Shown here piece after piece: positions 45,045 through 56,939 of a stretch of DNA of 64,000 bases. The DNA lies in contig OW799233.1 of NCBI GenBank assembly GCA_941918925.1, forward strand, positions 134,632,533-134,696,532, in the 5' to 3' direction. The notes under the pieces are model-generated. The model was not told the origin of the DNA, did not search any database, and saw only the letters and a list, made by a program, of their open reading frames with translations. The stretch comes from Phyto melanocephala (taxonomy: Eukaryota; Arthropoda; Insecta; Diptera; Rhinophoridae). Made by a program: the position numbers and the translations under genes. Numbering within the stretch: the first letter of the stretch is position 1; each line of letters begins with the position of its first letter.

Positions 45045-45250
45045 TGAAGGACTAAATTTAAAAATTATTTTTTAATACCAAATCAAAGTTACACGAAGAA
45101 AGTAAAATATGTTTTAGTATAAATAGATTATTCTAAAGCGATTACTGTTAATAAAAAATAATAAATTTTGTGTAACAATCTGTTTACAAAATTGGTGTTG
45201 GATATCAAAAATTCGGCAAAGCCGACTAAAGTGCTCTTTTCAATCTCTTA
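45045..45250 (-). mobile_element. Family B0 5' fragment at a site shared with arm 2
   Basis: Reverse order: CTTCAATGAAATC-like end, AAGTTACACGAAGAAAGT (unoccupied mariner site), GATTATTCTAAAGCGATTAC, AATTCGGCAAAGCCGACTAA, GTGCTCTT. Flanks match the B0 copy at 55697, so it is the same ancestral insertion, here mostly deleted. Confidence 0.7.
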
Positions 45251-45860
45251 TTTATATTTAAAAGTAAATTAGTTTTTACAAATTGATATAAATTGTAATC
45301 TTTTATTATTTCATTTTGAATAACGCAGTTTTTTTTCATTTTTGAAATGCTTTTTTCAATTTAAATATTGACAACGCTGAAAATTAAATAAAAATTTAAA
45401 TATTAGAAAATGCCTTAAATAAATAAATTTTTAACAAAACAAAAACGCCTTATTATCATTATAACAAAAATATATTTTCAATTAATTTCGTGGTCTATAT
45501 GAATGTACAATTGAAAATATCAAAGCAAGTGTAGAATGTTTATTTAATAAAACCAAAATAACTCGACTTTATTTAACGGAGACAAAGAAAAATTGTAGTG
45601 GTAAAAACCCCGTACTCTAACAATAGTTTAGCGAAAAAAATTTCCATAAGCTAAAAACAACTTTTAAGTATAAATAAACAGTTTTGTCCCTTATTTGTAC
45701 ATTTATTTGCACATTATATACTCTTCTTCAATCCATTGTTTGCAAAATAGAAAATATTTCCATTCTCCCCTTCTTCTTGACGTTCACTATCTCACATATG
45801 TCGACTACCATATTTATTTTATATACGCCTCTTTATTAACTTTTGTTAAAATTCTTGCTC

Positions 45861-46252
45861 TTACTTGTTTTACTTAAATTTTGTCTTTATTTTTCTTTAT
45901 GTCTGTTGAAAAAAGTCTGCGTTATTTAGCTTTTATTTAACAAACATTCTAAACAAGCTATTTATTATATTTTCTATTATACAGCAAAATAGGAAACATA
46001 TTTATTTTGAATATAATTAAATATTATAAATTTTATTTGCTTAATTATTTTATTTAACGACTTTTAAAATATTTATGCATTTAGCTAATTTTCAGTCTTG
46101 TCAACTTTGAAACTGCAAAAATCAGTTCAGAAATTGTCTAAAACTGCGCTACTTGGAAACAAGATAGAAAAACATTTAATTTATCACCAATCATTTTGTT
46201 TTATATAAATTTGTAAGATGTTATTCACTTTTGAGCATAAATAAATGATAAA
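45861..46252 (+). repeat. Segment duplicated directly at 58592-58980
   Basis: From TTACTTAAATTTTGTCTTTA to GAGCATAAATAAATGATAAA the two copies are near identical (a few substitutions). The segment resumes at 48118-48245 after a B+ insertion, while at 58970 it is uninterrupted. It gives the empty site for that insertion. Confidence 0.85.
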
Positions 46253-48117
46253 CACGTAAGAGCACTATATTCGGCTGTGTCGAATCTTTTATACCCACCA
46301 CCAATTTTGTGTACATTTAAAGCACAATATTTATTATTTTGTTAATCGCTATGGAATAATCTCTTTATAATAAAATATCACTTTCTTTGAAGAGGGTGGT
46401 TAAATTTTAAGGGTCCATGTTAAAGGTGAACTACACCTAGTCTTTAAATTTGTTTTATGCATTTCATTTGACATTTCTCAATCTCAAACTTACTCAATTT
46501 GATATGTGGAAAGATACGTAAATGAGCAACGCTTTAAAGTTATTCAGGTTTTTTATGAAAATGGGCGTTCAAATCAAAATGCATTTTGTGCACTTCGTAA
46601 TTCTTTTAGTCAACATAATCGTTCAAATTCGTCCAGAATCGGGAGAATTGTAAAAAATATTTAAATTTCTGCAAAACAGGTCTGTATAAAATGTTAGAGA
46701 ATCTGTGAATGCCTTCTTAGTTCGTTGAATGGGAACCATTGCTGTTTTTTGCGATAGTGTGGCAAAAGAGCAGTCAACCTCGACTCATCATCGTGCCCAA
46801 CAATTGAGCATTAACATTGTCATTGAAAATTTTGACCATCAGATAGAGAAGTGGCGCCAAGGATGGGGGGGCCATTTGGCCGATATTTTGTTAAATACAT
46901 AATTGAACTATACAAATATTATCATTACAAAAAGAAATGATAATAATTTCTTAAATAATTTGTATTTTATTTAAATTCAACATCGGTCGTTAAAATTTAA
47001 CCACCCTTTATAACTTCGATATGCTACTAAAAAGCTTTTGTTCATGTAGTCTTTCAATTAAAGTGGGCGTTAAAATAGGCGTGTCAATAAAGTTTCTGCT
47101 AATAAATACAACTTAGATGTTTCAATATAGTCCTTTATTTTCCCAAAAACTTTGTCATTAGAGAAATTACATGAATTTAAGATAAACCGTTATAAACCGT
47201 ATAAAGTGGGCGTGTCACCTAAACTTTTTGGCACAACAATTACATTGATTAGAAGGATATATGTAGCAAATTTGATCATCATACCTCTAATTTTGTCGGT
47301 TTTATTTGCTTTTAAATTTCATTAACGGTAGATAACGTGTAAAGTGGGCGTTATAGTAGGCGTGTCAAAGTTGTTTTTGCTAATAAGTACAACACAGGTG
47401 TTTCAATATAGTCCTTTATTATTCAAAAATCTTTATTAATAGAGAAAATATATGAATTTTAGGTAAAACGTTATATGGGAGGTGGGCGTAAAAGTGGGCG
47501 TGGCACATTGATTTTCCGTCACACCAAAGCGTCTCAACAAAAAGCAAAGTGTGCAAAATTTCAGAGTCGTACATTAAATTTTGTTGCTTTTATGACGTTT
47601 TTGTTTTTAAATATACCGAAAAATACACTGTGCGGTAAAAATTTTCGTACATTTTGAGCGATAACTCCTCTCCTAATGCATAGATTTAGATAATTTTCGG
47701 GGAGAAATATTGTTTTTACTCAGGAAATATATATTCGAAGTTTCATGAGTCTACGTTAATGCGTTTGGACACAATTCCATTTTATTCGTTGTTCGAAGGA
47801 CACGGTTTTTTCGACCTACTCTTGCTTTTCGAGCTATAACTCTCTTCCTAATATTTCGCTTTAGCCCATTTTCAATACCAAATAAACCTTGTCTATAAGA
47901 AAGATTCTGGCAAAATTTGAGCCCCTTAGCTTTTTCGGTGCGACCTCTATCGTGCTTTCAACAGACGGACAGACGGACGGACATAGCTAGATCGTCATAA
48001 AATCAAACCCTGATTCAGAATATATAAACTTTATGAGGTCAAAAATGGATATTTCGATGTGTTACAAACGGAATGACAAAATGAATATACCCCCACCATT
48101 TCTTTGGTGGCGGGTAT
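46253..48117 (+). mobile_element. Family B+ helentron-like element with known empty site
   Basis: 5' tip CACGTAAGAGCACTATATT with hairpin ATTCGGCTGTGTCGAAT; nested mariner insert 46391-47008; one to two tandem modules; (GACG)n at 47966; 3' hairpin and GGCGGGTATAAA at 48118. The paralogous empty site (AAATGATAAAAAAAAACAGT at 58967) shows insertion between A residues with no recognisable duplication, as reported for helentron-like elements. Confidence 0.85.
46391..47008 (+). mobile_element. Nested mariner-type MITE in B+ copy at 46.3 kb
   Basis: Left GAGGGTGGTTAAATTTTAAG, right TTAAAATTTAACCACCCTT before TA. N-terminal transposase scrap: ALKLFRFFMKMG/HNRSNSSRIGRIVKNI in alternating frames. Confidence 0.82.
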
Positions 48118-48245
48118 AAAAAAACAGTAAATGTGAATAAAATTCAATACTTTGCCGGCACAGTCACCTGTAGCATTGAGGTTTTCTTATGTGAGCTAAG
48201 TACGGTTTTGATAGGAATAAAGGACTTAGTATTTTTAACGTTTAA

Positions 48246-49489
48246 ATTGGTTTTTATAAAAAACTAAAAAAAAATTTTTTAGTCTACTACATTTTTTTAA
48301 TTTATTTATCTAATAAAAGCTCAAAAATTTTTAATGAAAATAAAAAAGGCAGTAATATTTATAATATAAAATTTATTTAAATTTTAGAATTTATTCTTCA
48401 CTGTTTTATATAATATGGATTACTAATTTATATATTTTCTTCACTAACTAGAAGTTTGATGCAAACTAAAAAAGTACTACTGGACTTGGACTACTTAAAT
48501 TCGAAGGGCAATATTGTTACGCGCTCCATATTACTTCAAATGATTTGAAAAATTGGAATATTTTCATAAAAATAAAAATAATGGTGAAATGAAATGAAAT
48601 GAAATACCGAGTTAAGGAGGCATATATAGAGATTTTCCAGCTAGCTTATAATAGGTAGATTAGTTCTCAACCCTGTATTGAAGCGCATCAACATATAAAT
48701 ACTCTTAATGCCTGTACATACAAAAGAGTATATAAAAATGAATTAATTATTATCAGGAAAGAAAAAATAATATAATGGCGAGGTGTTATGCCACGTAGGG
48801 TAATTTTGTTCCCACCCAATTGATCAATAGTCAACGCCATGACAGATCACTTACCCTATAATTTATTAAAATCTGTCCCTAAAATATACTGACTAACTAA
48901 CTTACATTTTGTTACAATTTACCTTAGTTATCCTTCCCATTAAATGTAGCTTTACAAGTGCATTTTAACAAAACAAATGTTACAATTTATTGAAACTAAA
49001 ATAAACATTATGAAGTAAAAATAATATAAACATAATTTAAGATAATGATAATTACATTAATAAGAAATACATTTTAATATCATAATAAATCAATGAGTTT
49101 TTTGTTTTTTATTTAAATGTTATGAGTTAAGCAAAATTTAAAGAGATTAATAGGGACAATTTGGAAACGGACTGACAAATGAAAAAATGTGTATGTAGTG
49201 ATGTAAAATAATTTAACAAAATACCAAAAACAAAATAATAAAAATATCAATTTTTTGATACTCACATTACATTTGTTGTAATTGTTGTTGTTGTTGTCTT
49301 GGTTGAAGGGCCCAGCAAAACGAGATGATAATGATATTCTGCAGATCTTTTGCTTTTGTTAATTAAGTTATTAATATTTTACAAAGTTATTTTTAGAATA
49401 GAAAACAAAATAAGATTACAGTCATAGCAATAATAACACTGCTCTGCAGCAAAATGCTCCATTTAATAAAACTATGTGGACTATATGGA
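48246..49489. other. Unannotated stretch
   Basis: AT-rich. Notable bits: a (GAAAT)n run at 48586-48606; GAGTTAAGGAGGCATATATAG at 48609; GGCGAGGTGTTATGCCACGT at 48777; a GTTGTTGTTGTTGTT run at 49278. No ORF with a domain and no terminal repeat pair. Possibly eroded LTR or satellite DNA, but unsupported. Confidence 0.35.
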
Positions 49490-49510
49490 TTTTGACGCGC
49501 TAAACTCAAA

Positions 49511-49955
49511 TCCGTTGTCGGTTTTTTTCCATCAGATCGGGATTTTTTTTTATGGGCGTGGCAAATTTTTCCCCCTAAATTAGTCAGGTACGGACACATA
49601 TTTAATCTTAACTCGAGAACCAGTCATCCGATTTTCAAAAGTAAAGCACCAAAAATGTGTAACAAAATTGGTTTTATTTCAGTGGGATACAATTTTTCTC
49701 TATCTCTTATCGTTTTGGAGTTATTTCGAAATTATTGGAAAAAAAAAATTTTTTTTTCGTGCAAAATTCGTAATATTTTTCAACTTAAAAATGGAATAAA
49801 AAAAAATATAAGGCAAACATTCAACATTTTAAACTTTTTTCTAAGAGCTACTTATCTTGGAAATAAAAAAAGCCATAAACTATAAAAATCGATTAAGAAA
49901 TGTGGATTTAATTGTCAATTTACCGCAGGTACCTAATATTGTAATGCAACCAGCC
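49511..49955 (+). repeat. Left ~440-bp terminal inverted repeat
   Basis: Pairs with 51875-52321. Its outer part aligns with 22513-22572, identifying a second element copy. Confidence 0.75.
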
Positions 49956-50269
49956 TTGCATATGATATATGCAACATTTCGTTAAGTGAGCGGGTAATGG
50001 AACTAAAGTACAACGGCATTTTGCATAGTTCTTGGAATTAATATTTATAACAGTATTTTTTAATTACCTGTGATTTCAAATTAAGAAAATTAGGGTAGAT
50101 TCTGGTATTTATTGTATATAAAGAAGCTAACGGGCAATAAGTTAGTCACTTTTAATTTGAATATCGTGCGGTTAAAATCGGCAACAGTCAAAAGATCTTA
50201 TAGTGTACTTTGCTATTGTGTAAAGAAATAAAGCAATTAAAGAATCCACAAACGCTTTCATATTACAAA

Positions 50270-51570
50270 ATGTCAGGGATTTGTAACAAATCTGCAAATT
50301 TATTTTGTTACGTATGTGGCGATTTAACTTTAATTTCTCAACGGGAGACAATATCTTCCAAGCTTAAAGATGCTTATTGCCGTTATTTTGGGTTTCCTAT
50401 CGATGATAGAGATAAAAATTGGCTGCCATAAATATGTTGTAGTAGCTGTGCAAGTTCCTTAAGAGGTTGTTTAAAAGGAAGTCATAAGTCTTTGCCGTTT
50501 ATGAAGCCAGCGATTTGGAGTGAACCACAAAATCATCGAAATGATTGCTACTTTTGCCATACTTAAACACGTGGGTTTACCAAAAAAACCAAAAATAAAG
50601 GTTCATATCCAAATACTTCATGCGTCAAACGACCAGTTTACAACTAAATTTTTACCTCCATTGCCTCCTACAGACCATGAAAAAGATGGGCTTTCTGCAG
50701 CAACTGAATCCACTTACGCCAGCATGGGTGTTTCTTCGCATTCATTTGGAAGTCCAAAGAGTAAACCTTATTTTCCGAATTAAACTGATATGAATAACTT
50801 AGTTCGTAAATTAGGGCTTTTAAAAAACCAAGTCTGAGCTTCTTGCGTCCCAATGAAAAGAATGGAGTTTCGTACAAACGGACGTTAACATCTCTTACTT
50901 TCGAAATAGAGAACAACCTTTTTTCATATATTTCAGCAAAGAGGAAGGTTTGGTATTTTGTGATAATGCTAATGGACTTTTGCGACAACTGTGCTTCAGT
51001 CATAAATCTGAGGATTGGCGGCTTTTTATTGATTCATCCAAGATAAGTTTGAAAGCCGTTTTACTTCACAATGACGAAAATTTTGCCATCGGTCCCACTC
51101 GCGTATGTAAGAAATATTAAAGATGATACTGCAAACATTTTTATATTCCCATTACTCATGGAATCTGCAGATTTTAAAGTCGTAGCAATGTTAAATGGAT
51201 TGCAAAGTGGATATACTAAGTTTTATTGCTTCTTATGTAAATGGGATAGCCGCGCAAAAGAAAAACACTACAATGTTAAAATTTGGCCGAAAAGAGTAAA
51301 TTTTATTACAGGAGAAAAAAATGTAGCAGAAGAGCCTTTAAATCAAACGGAACAAACTCTTCTCTTCATATAAAGCTAGGCATAATGAAAAATTTTGACA
51401 AAGCAATGAACAAGGACGGTGAAGCCTTTCTATACATTAAAAGCAAATTTCCTAGAATCAGAGATGCTAAGGTAAAAGAAGGCATATTTGTAGGTCCACA
51501 AATACTACAAATTATGAAGGACGAGGTTTTTAGAACGAAATTGAATGATGTGGAAGAAAGAGCATGAACA
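50270..51570 (+). pseudogene. Cysteine-rich transposon gene, decayed (family of the 25.2-kb frame)
   Basis: Read across frames: MSGICNKSANLFCYVCGDL (first CxxC, 50303), AYCRYFGFPIDDRDKNW, ICCSSCASSLRG (second Cys cluster), DCYFCHT (third CxxC), a FRPNEKNGVSYKR region, DDTANIFIFPLLMESADFKV, GYTKFYCFLCKWDSRAKEKH (fourth CxxC), FITGEKNVAEEPL, then LHIKLGIMKNFDKAMNKDGE and EGIFVGPQILQIM, ending at a stop near 51565. The 25.2-kb copy continues another ~120 residues from this point. Several frameshifts and stops. Zinc binding is likely from the CxxC pairs; the enzymatic role is unknown to me. Confidence 0.65.
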
Positions 51571-51874
51571 GCTTAAGCTACTTTTTTATTTTAACAATGT
51601 TTCCTAAATAAAAATTAATAATTATTAACAAAAGTTTTGTGTTATTTTAAAAAAATAGTCTGTAAATATTTTGATGTTTTATTGTAATTTGAAGTTATCT
51701 GCGGGTGACGACAGGGTGGCTGCTTTAAGCGAGGCGTTGCTACAAAATTACAATCTGGCATATTTTTTTGCTAGTATTTTTTTTTGCTGTACGCTAATAG
51801 ATAGAAGTAAATAGTTAGCATTTATTGTTGCTACAAGGCGCTTTAGAGAGCCCACTCTGACGTTGTTTGCTGCA

Positions 51875-52321
51875 TTACACATATTTGGTCAATATTGGGT
51901 ACCTGCGGTAAATTGACAATAAAATCTACATTTTTTAACCGATTTTTATGGTTTATGGCTTTTTTTTATTATTTATAAGATAAGTAGCTCTCAGAAAAAA
52001 GTTTAAAATGTTGAATAGTTGCTTTTTATTTTTTTTAATTCTATTTTTAAATTGAAAAATATTACGAATTTTGCCCAAAAAAAAATTTTTTTTCTCCATT
52101 AATTTCATAATAATTTTAAAACGATAAGAGATAGAGAAAAATTTTATTCGACAAAAAAAAATACAATCTTATTACACATCGTCTGGTATTTTACTTTTGA
52201 AATTCGGATGACTGGTTCTCGAGTTAGGATGAAATATGTCTCTGTACCTGACTAATTTAGGGGGAAAATTTTGCCACGCCCATAAATAAATCCCGATCTG
52301 ATGGGAAAAAACCGACAAGTT
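51875..52321 (-). repeat. Right ~440-bp terminal inverted repeat
   Basis: Inverted partner of 49511-49955: GGTACCTGCGGTAAATTGAC (51899), AAAACGATAAGAGATAGAG, GGATGACTGGTTCTCGAGTT, TTTGCCACGCCCATAAATAA, and the end CCGACAA at 52315-52321. Confidence 0.75.
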
Positions 52322-52942
52322 TCAAATAAATACTTTATTATTTTTATTCTGGCTCAAGTTCATTTTTACTAAATTTCTCATTTTTTTTATATGAAGAAAT
52401 CAATTTTTATTTGTGATAATGTATGAATATACTGGAAAAATAAGTTTTAATCCCGACATTTTGCATTTGTATTCGACACCAGCTACGGTTTTATTATTAG
52501 CACTCTTCGATCGGAATGTCATAGTATTGGATGTAAATATCATCTATTTAACTCACAAGTTTATATGAAAATTGATTTTACTGGTGATGAAACCGTAGCT
52601 GGTTTTGAAAATGGGAATAAATTTTAAAATATTCTTAAAATCATTACCGTTTAAATTAGCTTGAAAAATGTTTTAGGAAATAATAGAATAAATGGACTTA
52701 AGCCAAAATAAAAATGATTTATTAGAATATTTTATTTAAATTGTTTCCTTTTTTAATTGCAAAAAAATTTCAACATTTTATATAAATTTTTAACAATGTT
52801 AACAAAAGTTAATAAAGAGGCGTATATGTATGATTTTCTTCAAGAACCTAAAAATAACGGCAATTTTGTAAATAACGGAATTATAAAAAAGTCGCGGAAC
52901 AAAAGTTGCTTCTGATACCCTAAAGAACCATTTTCAACAATA
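52322..52942. other. Spacer with a small inverted-repeat unit
   Basis: At 52480-52492 CCAGCTACGGTTT faces AAACCGTAGCTGG at 52590-52602, enclosing about 100 bp, a possible tiny MITE or stem. The segment 52790-52840 belongs to arm 2 of the inverted duplication. The remainder is unidentified. Confidence 0.45.
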
Positions 52943-55077
52943 ACAAGTAAGAGCACTATATTCGGCTGTGCCGAATCTTTTATACCCACCACCAATTTTG
53001 TGTACATTTAAAGCACAATATTTATTATCTTGTTAATCGTTATGGAATAATCTCTTTATAATAAAATATGTATCACTGTCTTTGTAGAGGATGGTTAAAT
53101 TTTAAGGGCCCATGTTGAAGGTGAACTACACCTAGTCCTTAAATTTGTTTTCTGCATTTCATTTGACATTTCTCAATCTCAAACTTACTCAATTTGATCC
53201 GTGAAAAGATACGCAAATGAGCAGGTTTTTTATAAAAATGGGCGTTCAATCAAAATGTATTTTGTGCACTTCGTAATTCTTTTGATCAATATAATCGTTC
53301 AAATTCGTCCACAGTCGGGAGAATTGTAAAAAATATTTAAATTTCTGCAAAACAGGTCTGTATAAAATGTTAGAAAATCTGTGAATGCCTTCTTAGTTCA
53401 TTGAATGGGTACCATTGCTGGTTTTTGCGATAGTGTAGCAAAAGAGCAGTCAACCTCGACTCATCATCATACCCAACAATTGAGCATCAACATTGTCATT
53501 GAAAATTTGTATCATTTGAGAAACGAGTGGCGCCAAGGATGGGGGGGCCATTTGGCCGATATTTTGTTAAATACATAATTGAACCCTGCAAACATTATAA
53601 TTACAAAAAGAAATAATAATAATATCCTAAATAATTTGTGTTTTATTTAAATTCAACATCGGTCCTTAAAATTTAACCACCCTTTACAACTTCGATATGA
53701 TACTAAAATGCTTTTGTAAATGTAGTCTTTTAGTAAAAGTGGGAGTTAAAGTAGGAGTGTCAATAAAGTTTCTGCTAATAAATACAACTTAGATATTTCA
53801 ATATAGTCCTTTATATTCCCAAAAACTTTGTCAATAGAGAAATTACATGAATTTAAGATAAACCGTTATATGGGAGGTAGGCGTTAAAGTGGGCGTGTCA
53901 CAACAATTACATTGATTAGAAGGATATATGTAGCAAATTTCATCATTATACCTCTAATTTTGTCGGTTTTATGAGCTTTTAAATTTCATTAACTGTAGAT
54001 AACGTGAAAAGTGGGCGTTATAGTAGGCGTGTCAAAGTTATTTTTTCTAATGAGTACAACTAAGGTATTTCAATATAGTCCTTTATTATTCCAAAATCTT
54101 GATTAATAGAGAAATTATGTGAATTTCAGTTAAACCGTTATATGTGAGGTGGGCGTAAAAGTGGGTGTGGCATCTTAATTTTCTGGCACAGTAATGATAT
54201 TGCCTAGGGGGATATACGTAGCAAATTTTATCATCATACCTCTAATTTTGGCGGTTTTATGAGCTTTTAAATTTCATTAACGATAGATAACGTGAAAAGT
54301 GGGCGTTATAGTAGGCGTGTCAAAGTTATTTTTACGAATGAGTACATTTTAGATGTTTCAATATAGTCCTTTATTATTCCAAAATCTTTATTAATAGAGA
54401 AATTATATGAATTTTAGGTAAAACGTTACATGGGAGGTGGGCGTAAAAGTGGGCGTGGCACATTGATTTTCCGTTACAAATAAGCAACTCACCAAAAAGC
54501 AGAGTGTGCAAAATTTCAGAGTCGTACATCCAATTTTGTTGCTTTTATGACGTTTTTGTTTTTAAATATACCGAAAAATACACTGTGCGGTATAAATTTT
54601 CGTACATTTTGATCGATAACTCCTCTCCTAATGCATAGATTTAGACAATTTTTGGGGAAAAATATTGTTTTTACTCAGGAAATCTATATTCGAAGTTTCA
54701 TGAGTCTGCGTTAATGCGTTTGGGTACAATTCCATTTTATTCGATGTTCGAAGGACACCGTTTTTTTCGACCTACTCTTGCTTTTCGAGCTATAACTCTC
54801 TTCCGAATATTCCGATTTAGCCCATTTTCAATACCAAACAAACCTTGTCTATAAGAAAGATTCTGGCAAAATTCGAGCCCCCTAGCTTTTTCGGTGCGAC
54901 CTCTATCGTGCTTTCAACAGACGGACAGACGGACGGACATAGCTAGATCGTCATCAAATCAAACCCTGATTCAGAATATATATACTTTATGGGGTCTAAA
55001 ATGCATATTTCGATGTGTTACAAACGGAATGACAAAATGAATATACCCCCACCATTTTTTTGGTGGCGGGTATAAAA
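52943..55077 (+). mobile_element. Family B+ helentron-like element
   Basis: 5' tip ACAAGTAAGAGCACTATATT with perfect ATTCGGC hairpin; nested mariner insert 53097-53684 (TA on the left; right flank changed to TACA); two tandem modules (GATAACGTGAAAAG at about 53998 and 54287); GACGGACAGACGGACGG tract at 54921; 3' hairpin and GGCGGGTATAAA. It splits arm-2 sequence that is continuous in arm 1, so it is younger than the duplication. Confidence 0.82.
53097..53684 (+). mobile_element. Nested mariner-type MITE in B+ copy at 52.9 kb
   Basis: Left GAGGATGGTTAAATTTTAAG, right TTAAAATTTAACCACCCTT. A short deletion removes codons just after ERYANEQ (GCAACGCTTTAAAG missing). Confidence 0.82.
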
Positions 55078-55696
55078 AAGTTCTTTTTCGCTAAAAGTCG
55101 ATTTTGGCATATTGCTAGACATATGTGAGATAGTAAACGTCAAGAAGAAGGGAAGAATGGAAATACCTTCTATTTTGCAAACAATGGATTGAAGAAGAGT
55201 ATATAATTGTTATTGTTAAAAAAATTTAAAATTAATGTACACATAAAGGACAAAACTGGTTATCTACATTAAAAAGTTGTTTTAAGTTTATGGAAATTTT
55301 TTCGCTAAACTCTATTGTTAGAATACGGGGTTTTTACTACGAAAATTTTTCTTTGTCTCCGTTAAATAAAGTCTGAGTTATTTAGGTTTTATAAAATAAA
55401 CAGTCTACACTTGCTTTGATATTTTCAATTTTACATTTAAATATAACAAGAAATTAATTGAAAACATATTTTTGTTATAATGATAATAAGGCGTTTTTGT
55501 TTTGTTAAAATTTTTTCTTATTTAAGTCATTTCCTAAAACTTAAACTTTTATTTAATTTTAAGTGTTGTCAACTTTGAAATCGAAAAAAGCATTTACAAA
55601 TAAAAAAAACTGCGTTATTTAAAATCAAATAAAAAAATATTATAATTTATAATAATCCGTAAAAACTAATTTACTTTTAAATATAAATAAAATATC

Positions 55697-56516
55697 ATTA
55701 AGTAAGAGCAATTAATTTGGCTGTGCGGCATTTTTGATACCCACGACCAATTTTGTGTACTTCTAAAGAACAAAATTTATTATTTTGTATTAACAGTAAT
55801 TGCTATGGAATAATCTCTTTATACTAAAATATGTTTAACTTTCTCTCTTCTGCATTAGAAATGATAAGATAATCAATTACAATTTTTTTTTTAATTTTTG
55901 TCCATTTAGAAATAATATGAATTTAAGAAAAAACATTATATGGGAAGTGGGCGTTAAAGTTGGCGCGTCATTTTAATTTTCTGTTATTACAAGTCTATTG
56001 ATGAAAAAGCAATGTCTGAAAAATTTCAGAATTTCCTATGTGCGGTATAAATTTTCATACATTTGTATCTATATATCAGATATCAGCCGTTTTCGGGGAA
56101 ATATATTTTTTTACACAGGAAATGTACTTGTTTCATTGCTTTACTTAAATGCGTTTAGACACAATTACATTTTATTCGATATTGGAAGGACATGTTTTTT
56201 TTTACCTACTCTTGGATTATGGGCTATAACTCTCTTTCTAATATACTGCTTTAGACCATTTTCAATACCAAACAAACCTTGTGTATAAAAAAAAATTCTG
56301 GCTAAATTTGAGCTCACTAGCTTTTTCCGTCCGACCTCTATCGTGTTTCAACAGACCGAAGGACGGTCATAGATAGATCGTCATAAAATGAAAACCCGAT
56401 TCAGAATATATATACTTTATGGGGTCCAAAATGGATATTTCAATGTGTTAGAAACGGAATGACGAAATGAATATACCCCCACCATTTTTTTGGTTGCGGG
56501 TATAAAAATTAATATG
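55697..56516 (+). mobile_element. Family B0 helentron-like element, diverged
   Basis: Damaged 5' tip TTAAGTAAGAGCAATTAATT, then ATACCCACGACCAATTTTGT, TGGAATAATCTCTTTATAC. There is no mariner insert. Then AAGTGGGCGTTAAAGTTGGC, TCGATATTGGAAGGACATG, TCATAGATAGATCGTC, and the 3' hairpin CCACCATTTTTTTGG with GTTGCGGGTATAAA. It sits at the site also occupied in arm 1. Confidence 0.72.
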
Positions 56517-56939
56517 CTTTAATTTTTTAGAAATAGTATTAAAACTAATTTTATTATATTGACTTAAAATGTTTTGTCAATAGTCTACATTTATGTATAT
56601 AATTGGAATATAAAACTGATGATATACAGAGAGTTAGTCCGTCATTTAAAGGCACCTATTGTGCAGCTCACTTGGGTCCATTATATTAATCCCTTTGTGA
56701 TACCTGAATAGAATAGAAAGAACAGAAAAATAAGCAGACCAGTTGAGAATCTGTGGCGGGAATCGAGACTAACAAACATTTTAAAGTAATAAATGTTTGA
56801 TTTTATAGCTTTCTTTTTAACCAGTGTTTGCTTACTGGAAAACTTATATGCATTTTACAGTTAACACTTTTCGATTTGTAAAAGATGTGGCTCGGTATTA
56901 AAATATTAATCATTAAGATTTGGTAATTTCATTGAATTC
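56517..56939. other. Unannotated spacer
   Basis: Mixed AT-rich sequence with no repeat family recognised. GGCACCTATTGTGCAGCTC at 56661 stands out only by composition. Confidence 0.4.

Larger units (their letters stand above)
43950..45860 (-). repeat. Arm 1 of an inverted segmental duplication
   Basis: Segments 45250-45860 match, reversed, 55078-55696 plus 52790-52840 (for example CGCCTTATTATCATTATAAC, CTTCTTGACGTTCACTATCT, GCCTCTTTATTAACTTTTGT). Gene and promoter at 44700-45010 match, reversed, 57800-58074. A B0 insertion at the same site in both arms shows it predates the duplication. The arm contains the intact Kazal-like gene. Confidence 0.8.
49490..52321 (+). mobile_element. Long-TIR DNA transposon of unrecognised type
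   Basis: About 440-bp inverted repeats: left 49511-49955 and right 51875-52321. Landmarks on the left are TTGTCGGTTTTTTTCCATCAG-like (49515), TATGGGCGTGGCAAATTTTT, AACTCGAGAACCAGTCATCC, CTCTATCTCTTATCGTTTTG and TACCGCAGGTACCTAATATT; on the right the same run in reverse. The outer 25 bp (TTTTGACGCGCTAAACTCAA) survives only on the left, so the right tip is clipped and no target duplication can be read. Between the TIRs is one decayed gene. Divergence between the TIRs is moderate, so the element is not recent. Confidence 0.75.
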
